NCBI GenBank assembly: GCA_903891365.1
Contig: CAITEG010000026.1
Location: 1-19,187 of the forward strand
Source: an uncultured bacterium
GTDB lineage: Bacteria > Patescibacteriota > Minisyncoccia > Phycocordibacterales > UBA9973
Direction: 5' to 3'
DNA: 19,187 nt
Notes under the pieces: model-generated
The model's input: the letters and a program-made list of their open reading frames with translations, nothing else
Told to the model about the DNA's origin: nothing
Database searches by the model: none
Made by a program: the position numbers and the translations under genes
In this document: positions 12,814 through 19,187 of the stretch, in pieces
Layout of the letters: each line of letters begins with the position of its first letter
Numbering within the stretch: position 1 is the stretch's first letter

Positions 12814-12839
12814 ACGGTCCAAGCACCGTATTTTTTATT
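12814..12839 (+). terminator. Weak terminator or attenuator before the ATP synthase operon
   Basis: ACGGT-CCAAGC-ACCGT gives a 5-bp stem followed by ATTTTTTATT. The first bases of the stem overlap CTCAC (12811-12815), which could instead pair with GTGAG at 12690-12694, so two exclusive folds are possible. Confidence 0.45.
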
Positions 12840-12845
12840 AATTAT

Positions 12846-13103
12846 ATGGAAAAGGAAAATGAAATCATTCCACCTTGGTGGAGAGATGGTCTCGTAAACT
12901 TTGCAAAAGTCAGTGCCTCGATTGCAATACCGATAATCATCGCTCTTTATCTAGGCAAATATTTAGATAACCATTTTGGTACCACCCCTTGGATTTTCCT
13001 TGGACTTACAGCACTTGCTTTCATCATTTCACTGATTTCAATATACGTAAGTATGGCAAAATACATTAAAGATTTAGAAGAGAAAGAAAAAAACAAACAA
13101 TAA
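12846..13103 (+). CDS. atpZ: ATP synthase-associated AtpZ/AtpI-like membrane protein
   Basis: This 85-aa protein has two membrane helices (about residues 19-38 and 47-69) joined by GKYLDNHFGTTPWIFLG, the signature of the ATPase gene-1 / AtpZ-AtpI family. Members stand first in F-type ATP synthase operons and help c-ring assembly or Mg/Ca transport. Its C-terminus is a charged KDLEEKEKNK tail. The ATG at 12846 is chosen although the frame is open from further upstream, because the family begins with a short polar N-terminus like MEKENEIIPPWW. One T separates its stop from the atpB ATG (TAATATG). Confidence 0.85.
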   Translation: MEKENEIIPPWWRDGLVNFAKVSASIAIPIIIALYLGKYLDNHFGTTPWIFLGLTALAFIISLISIYVSMAKYIKDLEEKEKNKQ

Positions 13104-13104
13104 T

Positions 13105-13971
13105 ATGGAAGGAGAAATAATACACGAATCAACTTTATACGCAGAACCTATAGCCCACTTTGGTTCTTTTACTGTTACAAATGCACTTTTCACTAGTACG
13201 ATAGTGGTCTTTATCATTGTCATCATCGCGATAGTAGTTAAGCTCAGCATCAAAAAGATTCCAAGAGGAATCCAAAATCTATTTGAAATCATTATCGAAG
13301 GAGCAGAAGATCTTTGTGACCAAGTCACAGGCGACAGAAAGATTACAAACAAAGCTTTCCCTATAGTCTTTGCTATCTTTATGTTCGTCATTTTAAATAA
13401 CTGGATCGGTATACTTCCACTAGGAGGTCTAGGGCTCGTAGAACTTACAGAGCACGGCAGAGCTTGGATCCCTATAATCCGCTCAGGTACAGCCGATATC
13501 AACGGCACACTTCCTCTTGCTATCATGTCAGTCATCGGAGCAAACATTTTCGGTATCATTTCTATCGGTATCTGGAAAACTATAAATAAATATATAAACC
13601 TAAACGCTCTCGGCAGTATCTTCACAAAAGTTCGCAAGGATCCTTCTATACTTATGACAGCTCCTATCATGTTTGCCGTAGGAGTACTTGAACTTGTTGG
13701 TGAATTTGCTAAAGTAGCTTCGCTCTCTTTCCGTCTTTTCGGTAACGTTTTCGCAGGAGAAGTTCTACTTGCTTCTATGGGAGCAATCCTTGTTTATGTC
13801 CTTCCAACACCATTTTTACTCTTAGAAGTATTAGTGGGGGTTATACAAGCATTTATTTTCGCCATCTTAACACTTGTTTATTACACGATCTCAAGCATGG
13901 ATCATGATGAAGATCATGATGCAAAGCATGAGCACGGTGATGAAGAGGTGAAGTTAAGTGGAGCACATTAA
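13105..13971 (+). CDS. atpB: ATP synthase F0 subunit a
   Basis: This integral membrane subunit forms the two proton half-channels against the c-ring. The 288-aa protein has several hydrophobic helices, the DINGTLPLAI motif (131-140), the essential arginine R210 in SFRLFGN and the conserved Q248 in VIQAF. The last 24 residues form an unusual His/Asp-rich tail (HDEDHD then KHEHGDEE), which could bind metal or buffer protons at the membrane surface; its function is not established. It is the second gene of the operon, followed by a 42-nt gap before atpE. Confidence 0.96.
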   Translation: MEGEIIHESTLYAEPIAHFGSFTVTNALFTSTIVVFIIVIIAIVVKLSIKKIPRGIQNLFEIIIEGAEDLCDQVTGDRKITNKAFPIVFAIFMFVILNNWIGILPLGGLGLVELTEHGRAWIPIIRSGTADINGTLPLAIMSVIGANIFGIISIGIWKTINKYINLNALGSIFTKVRKDPSILMTAPIMFAVGVLELVGEFAKVASLSFRLFGNVFAGEVLLASMGAILVYVLPTPFLLLEVLVGVIQAFIFAILTLVYYTISSMDHDEDHDAKHEHGDEEVKLSGAH

Positions 13972-14226
<255 letters not shown>

Positions 14227-14341
14227 TTCTACTATTTACATCTGGATGTTTGGTCTATCACAAATATCTAGGAGTAAGGAGTAAATCTTCTTAAAGTTCA
14301 ATTCTTAATTCGTAATTATTAATTTTTAATTATTTTAAAAC

Positions 14342-14833
14342 ATGGATTCATTTATAGAAACATTTCACATAGACTGGAAAATAATAATCGCTCAGAGTAT
14401 CAACTTTGTTATCGTTCTTTTCGTTTTGTATTTCTTGCTCGTAAAGCCTTTAAAAAAGATGATGAAAGACCGCACTGCTACTATCACAGGAGGATTAAAC
14501 GACGCTAAAGTTAATGCTGAATTACTACTAAAGACCAAGAAGGAGTATGACGATGTCCTAGCCAATGCCCGCATAGAAGCCAACACTATTTTCCAAGAAG
14601 GAAAGAAGGAGGCATTAGACCAGAAGAGAGTTATGGTAGAGAACGCAGGAAAAGAAGTAGAGCAGATGATTGCTAGTGGCAAGAAAGTTCTAGAAAGTGA
14701 AAAAGCAAAGATGATAGAAGAAGCCAAGAATGAAATCGTTTCTTTGGTTGTTCTTGCTACTGAGAAGTTATTAGAATCACACAAAGATGAAACTTTTGAT
14801 AAGAAAAGTTTAGAAAAAATTAAGAATATCTAA
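14342..14833 (+). CDS. atpF: ATP synthase F0 subunit b
   Basis: This is the peripheral stalk subunit, 163 aa. One N-terminal membrane helix (about 12-37, IIIAQSINFVIVLFVLYFLL) is followed by a long Lys/Glu/Ala-rich right-handed coiled coil, with VKPLKKMMKDR at the membrane exit and LATEKLLESHK near the C-terminal end that contacts subunit delta. Length and layout are normal for the family. One T separates the stop from the atpH start (TAATATG). Confidence 0.93.
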   Translation: MDSFIETFHIDWKIIIAQSINFVIVLFVLYFLLVKPLKKMMKDRTATITGGLNDAKVNAELLLKTKKEYDDVLANARIEANTIFQEGKKEALDQKRVMVENAGKEVEQMIASGKKVLESEKAKMIEEAKNEIVSLVVLATEKLLESHKDETFDKKSLEKIKNI

Positions 14834-14834
14834 T

Positions 14835-15242
14835 ATGGCTAGCATATCAATTAAAAATTTAGCAGAGGCGATATACGACTCATCCCAAGGTAAAGAAGGA
14901 GCGGAGCTTTCTCTTTTACTAGAGAAAAGTGTCATCTTCTTACAAAATAAGAACTTACTAGGGAAGAAAGAAGAATTACTAAAAGCTCTAGAGAAGATTA
15001 TAAACAAAGAAGAAGGAGTCATAAGTGCCAAGGTTACGACAAACTCCAAGATGAAAGCTGGCATGGAGAAAGAAGTAGAAGATTTTATAAAGAAGAAATA
15101 CAAAATAAAAGAAGTAATACTAGAATTAAAAGAAGATCCTAAATTACTTGGCGGTATAAAGATAGAAGTAGGAGACGACATCATAGACGGGACACTACTA
15201 GGCAAGATAAATCAATTACAAACTTATTTAATAACAAACTAA
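14835..15242 (+). CDS. atpH: ATP synthase F1 subunit delta, short form
   Basis: This subunit links the peripheral stalk to the top of F1. At 135 aa it is about 40 residues shorter than the usual ~175-180, the loss being in the N-terminal six-helix domain. The C-terminal part is recognisable: [20 protein letters not shown] followed by [11 protein letters not shown], the family's ending signature. Operon position between atpF and atpA confirms it. Both neighbours are joined by TAATATG junctions. Confidence 0.88.
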   Translation: MASISIKNLAEAIYDSSQGKEGAELSLLLEKSVIFLQNKNLLGKKEELLKALEKIINKEEGVISAKVTTNSKMKAGMEKEVEDFIKKKYKIKEVILELKEDPKLLGGIKIEVGDDIIDGTLLGKINQLQTYLITN

Positions 15243-15243
15243 T

Positions 15244-16746
15244 ATGAGCAAAAATCACATTGTAGAAAATTTAAGAAAGCAGATAGAGAAATTCCAGGGA
15301 GACCTCAAGATTGAAAAGGTAGGACACGTCGTAGAAATCTTCGATGGTATTGCTCGTGTTTCAGGACTCGCAGACCTCAAAGCATCAGAAATGGTGACTT
15401 TCGCTAGTGGTGCATCGGGAGTGGCCCTAAACCTTGAAGAAGACACTGTCGGTATCATCGTTCTTGGAGACTTTTCAAAGATTCACGAAGGTGAAGAAGT
15501 GAAAGCTACAGGGAACATCCTTTCAGTTCCTGTCTCAGATGCTCAGATCGGCCGCGTACTAAACGCCCTAGGTGAGCCTATCGACGGTAAAGGTGTTATC
15601 AAGACAGACAAGAGAAATCCTATTGAAAAGGTTGCTCCTGGAGTTATCACGCGTCTTTCAGTTGACCAGCCAGTTCAGACAGGTATCAAAGCTATCGACG
15701 CCCTCATTCCTATCGGCCGTGGACAGCGTGAGCTCATCATCGGTGACCGCCAGACAGGAAAGACTGCCATCGCTATCGACACAATCCTAAACCAAAAGGG
15801 TCAGGACATGATCTGTGTTTACGTTTCAATCGGACAGAAAGATTCAAAACTTCGCAAACTTCAGACTCGTCTAGAGGAAGGAGGCGCAATGAATTATACT
15901 ATCATCGTTTCAGCTGGTGCATCAGAGCCTGCAGCCCTTGCTTATATCGCACCTTATACTGGAGTCTCTCTCGCAGAATATTTTATGGATCAAGGAAAAG
16001 ATGTCTTGATCATTTACGATGACCTTTCCAAGCATGCTGTCGCTTACCGTGAAATTTCTCTTCTACTTCGCCGCCCACCAGGTCGTGAAGCTTATCCAGG
16101 AGACGTCTTCTATTTGCACTCTCGTTTACTTGAGCGTGCTTGCCGAAGAAATAAAGAGTACGGAGGTGGCTCAATCACCGCTCTTCCTATCATCGAAACT
16201 CAGGCTGGAGACGTATCTGCATACATTCCAACCAACGTTATCTCCATTACTGACGGACAGATCTTCCTTGAGACAGACCTCTTCTACAAGGGTATCCGCC
16301 CAGCTGTGAACGTCGGTCTTTCTGTGTCACGTGTGGGAGCTACAGCTCAGATCAAAGCTATGAAGAAAGTGGCTGGTAAGATCAAGCTTGAACTTGCTCA
16401 GTATCGTGAACTTGAAGCTTTCGCTCAATTCGGTTCAGACCTAGATGAAGGTACAAAGAAACAGCTAGAACGCGGAAAGCGCGCAGTTGAAGTCCTAAAG
16501 CAGCCTCAATACGCACCGGTTGCAACGATTGACCAAGTGGTGACTCTTTATGCTCTTATCAACGGCTTCATCGATGAAGTTAAAATTGATAAAGTAAAAG
16601 AATTTGAGACAGGCCTCGCAGAATACGCAGCTAGAAATGCAAAAACTTTCTACAAAGAAGTCACCGAGACTCGTATGTGGACAGATGCAGGTGAAGCAGA
16701 GCTCAAGAAAGTTATTGCTGATTTCGTCGCAAGTTTTAATAAATAA
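15244..16746 (+). CDS. atpA: ATP synthase F1 subunit alpha
   Basis: This is the non-catalytic nucleotide-binding subunit of the F1 hexamer, 500 aa, normal length. Its Walker A is GDRQTGKT (167-174), preceded by [14 protein letters not shown]. The Walker B strand is [13 protein letters not shown], and the signature [13 protein letters not shown] is intact. The N-terminal beta-barrel includes [14 protein letters not shown]. It is followed by atpG after 5 nt. Codon use is richer in C-ending codons than in the hypothetical genes, as expected for a highly expressed gene. Confidence 0.98.
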   Translation: MSKNHIVENLRKQIEKFQGDLKIEKVGHVVEIFDGIARVSGLADLKASEMVTFASGASGVALNLEEDTVGIIVLGDFSKIHEGEEVKATGNILSVPVSDAQIGRVLNALGEPIDGKGVIKTDKRNPIEKVAPGVITRLSVDQPVQTGIKAIDALIPIGRGQRELIIGDRQTGKTAIAIDTILNQKGQDMICVYVSIGQKDSKLRKLQTRLEEGGAMNYTIIVSAGASEPAALAYIAPYTGVSLAEYFMDQGKDVLIIYDDLSKHAVAYREISLLLRRPPGREAYPGDVFYLHSRLLERACRRNKEYGGGSITALPIIETQAGDVSAYIPTNVISITDGQIFLETDLFYKGIRPAVNVGLSVSRVGATAQIKAMKKVAGKIKLELAQYRELEAFAQFGSDLDEGTKKQLERGKRAVEVLKQPQYAPVATIDQVVTLYALINGFIDEVKIDKVKEFETGLAEYAARNAKTFYKEVTETRMWTDAGEAELKKVIADFVASFNK

Positions 16747-16751
16747 TTATT

Positions 16752-17657
16752 ATGGCAGGAACAAAAGAAATAAAACAAAGAATAAAGAGTGTGAAGAACA
16801 CAAAGAAGATTACAAAAGCGATGGAACTCGTAGCGGCTTCAAAGATGAAGCGTGCTATATCTAAAGCTCTTTCTTCTCGTTTGTATGCGAATTATTCTTG
16901 GGATTTACTTACATCACTCTCTGAAAGATTAGATGAAGTAGAAAGTCCTTTCTTTGTAGGAAATAAAAAAGTAGAAGAGAAAAAAAGTCTTTTCGTTCTT
17001 ATTACTTCCAACGGTGGCCTTTGTGGAGCATACAATTCTCAAATAATTAAAAAGTTAATCTCATCTATCAAAGGAATAGATCATAAAAATTTTGATATCA
17101 TAACAGTCGGCAAAAAAGGGGACAACGCCATGCGTAGAACCGGTTCAAATGTAATTGCTTCATTCCTTGAAGTTCCAGATAACAGCGCCCTCTCTGACTT
17201 AATGCCTTTGTCTAAAATGATTATCGATGAATACAAATCCGCTAAATATAATACAGTTTACATCGCATACACAGATTTCGTTTCCGCTCTTACACAGAAA
17301 GCCCATATCAAACAAATTCTCCCAATAATAAAAGAAGATTTAAAAGAAGTTATTGAATCGTTAGAAAAAGAAAAGAAAATAGAAGTAAAAGAAAATAAAG
17401 TTCCATACGTTTTCGAGGGAGATATGAATAGTATAGTTGAGTCATTAGCAGAGAAATTAGTCCGGATGCAAATATACCATATGATACTTGAGTCGAGTGC
17501 CAGTGAACAATCAAGTAGAATGATGGCAATGAAGAATGCAAGTGAGGCCGCAGGGGAAATGATAGAAGACCTCACATTATCACTCAACAAAGCTCGTCAG
17601 GCCGGCATTACTCAAGAAATATCAGAGATTAGTGCGGGAATGGCATCAGTTAGTTAG
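16752..17657 (+). CDS. atpG: ATP synthase F1 subunit gamma
   Basis: This is the central rotor shaft, 301 aa. The N-terminal coiled-coil helix reads KEIKQRIKSVKNTKKITKAM with the conserved MELVAASKM after it; the C-terminal helix contains SRMMAMKNASEAAGEM and LNKARQAGITQEISEI, both diagnostic. The middle Rossmann-like domain includes FVLITSNGGLCGAYNSQ. It ends in TAG and is followed by an 82-nt gap with a hairpin before atpD. Confidence 0.97.
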   Translation: MAGTKEIKQRIKSVKNTKKITKAMELVAASKMKRAISKALSSRLYANYSWDLLTSLSERLDEVESPFFVGNKKVEEKKSLFVLITSNGGLCGAYNSQIIKKLISSIKGIDHKNFDIITVGKKGDNAMRRTGSNVIASFLEVPDNSALSDLMPLSKMIIDEYKSAKYNTVYIAYTDFVSALTQKAHIKQILPIIKEDLKEVIESLEKEKKIEVKENKVPYVFEGDMNSIVESLAEKLVRMQIYHMILESSASEQSSRMMAMKNASEAAGEMIEDLTLSLNKARQAGITQEISEISAGMASVS

Positions 17658-17658
17658 G

Positions 17659-17687
17659 TTCTAGTAGATAGTGATTAGTGACTAGAA
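17659..17687 (+). other. Hairpin in the atpG-atpD gap
   Basis: TTCTAGT and ACTAGAA pair perfectly over 7 bp around a 15-nt loop containing repeated TAGTGA-like units, followed by an A-rich stretch. There is no T-run, so RNA processing or stability is more likely than termination. A TATTAT ending 7 nt before the atpD ATG could be an internal promoter. Confidence 0.45.
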
Positions 17688-17715
17688 AAAATAAAAACAT
17701 TATTAGCATTATTAA

Positions 17716-19095
<1,380 letters not shown>

Positions 19096-19108
19096 AATTT
19101 TTTGGGAA

Positions 19109-19146
19109 GAGGCCTTGCCTCAAAGACAGTCCAGAGGCAAGGCCTC
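19109..19146. other. Hairpin/inverted repeat between atpD and the next gene
   Basis: Arms GAGGCCTTGCCTC and GAGGCAAGGCCTC pair perfectly over 13 bp around a 12-nt loop. No T-run follows directly. It may attenuate expression of the last operon gene or be one of the GC-rich palindromic repeats seen elsewhere in the window. Confidence 0.7.
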
Positions 19147-19180
19147 GAGGAGAAAAATTTTATAAAAATAATATATACAT

Positions 19181-19187
19181 ATGTCAA
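19181..19187 (+). CDS. Start of next gene, probably ATP synthase epsilon subunit (partial)
   Basis: Only ATG TCA A is visible. The start is preceded by TAATAT ending 6 nt upstream, like the other starts in this window. Position after atpD predicts atpC, but seven bases cannot identify it. Confidence 0.4.

Noticed and set aside
12690..12845. N-terminal extension of the atpZ/I-like gene (open frame back to a TTG-type start at 12690)
   Set aside because: The extra 52 residues are Ser/Cys-rich with no resemblance to the family, and the DNA is packed with hairpins and a terminator; the ATG at 12846 gives the normal N-terminus.
13074..13670. 198-codon open frame on the minus strand opposite atpB
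   Set aside because: It is fully antisense to a clearly conserved gene; long antisense frames arise from codon bias of hydrophobic proteins.
14227..14341. Short ORF or hidden gene in the atpE-atpF gap
   Set aside because: The only ATG frame is 12 codons long with no promoter or SD at the right distance; the AT-rich sequence shows no strong hairpin.
14392..15205. Two ~130-codon minus-strand frames opposite atpF and atpH
   Set aside because: Ser/Phe-rich translations typical of shadows of Lys/Glu-rich coiled-coil genes.

Overview
The window looks like chromosome from an AT-rich, small-genome bacterium, most likely a member of the Patescibacteria/CPR (Parcubacteria-like). This is inferred from the style of the genes: a split transketolase, a Glu-type RpiB, a coiled-coil/lytic transglycosylase fusion, a very short ATP synthase delta subunit, very compact spacing, and almost no Shine-Dalgarno sequences. 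No 16S gene is present to confirm it. Stops are nearly all TAA, with two TAG and one TGA, so the standard bacterial code fits.

Layout. (1) 1-847: dapF on the minus strand, preceded by a palindromic repeat and carrying a tandem palindrome inside the gene. (2) 848-1040: a divergent intergenic region with a ~100-nt imperfect inverted repeat. (3) 1041-6065: a sugar-phosphate block: rpiB, an Rpe-like epimerase and the two transketolase halves on the plus strand, a PfkB-family kinase on the minus strand, then a 25-codon ORF and a class II aldolase on the plus strand. Together these would interconvert pentose, hexose and triose phosphates. (4) 6066-7440: a small region of unrecognised genes (one 50-codon ORF, two minus-strand genes) separated by palindromes and two near-identical terminators. 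(5) 7498-10902: ribosomal protein L25/CTC, a secreted coiled-coil lytic transglycosylase, ribosomal protein L31 and release factor 1, each with its own promoter and mostly its own terminator. (6) 11011-12462: an unrecognised 214-aa protein, an RRM RNA-binding protein with a long structured 5' leader, and a 40-aa basic protein that has the only strong Shine-Dalgarno sequence here. (7) 12549-19187: tRNA-Ile(GAU), a ~150-nt hairpin-rich segment, and the F-type ATP synthase operon atpZ/I-B-E-F-H-A-G-D, with the start of the next gene (probably atpC) at the right edge.

The most consistent non-gene signal is promoter architecture. At least seven genes or ORFs have a -10 hexamer, often with an upstream TGN, ending only 5-8 nt before the ATG, which implies leaderless mRNAs. 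Inside operons, genes are joined by very short junctions, four of them exactly TAATATG. The genes that depart from this pattern, namely the RRM protein with a ~150-nt leader, the SD-led 40-aa ORF and the tRNA-to-atp segment, are the best places to look for regulation. No mobile element, CRISPR array or rRNA was seen.
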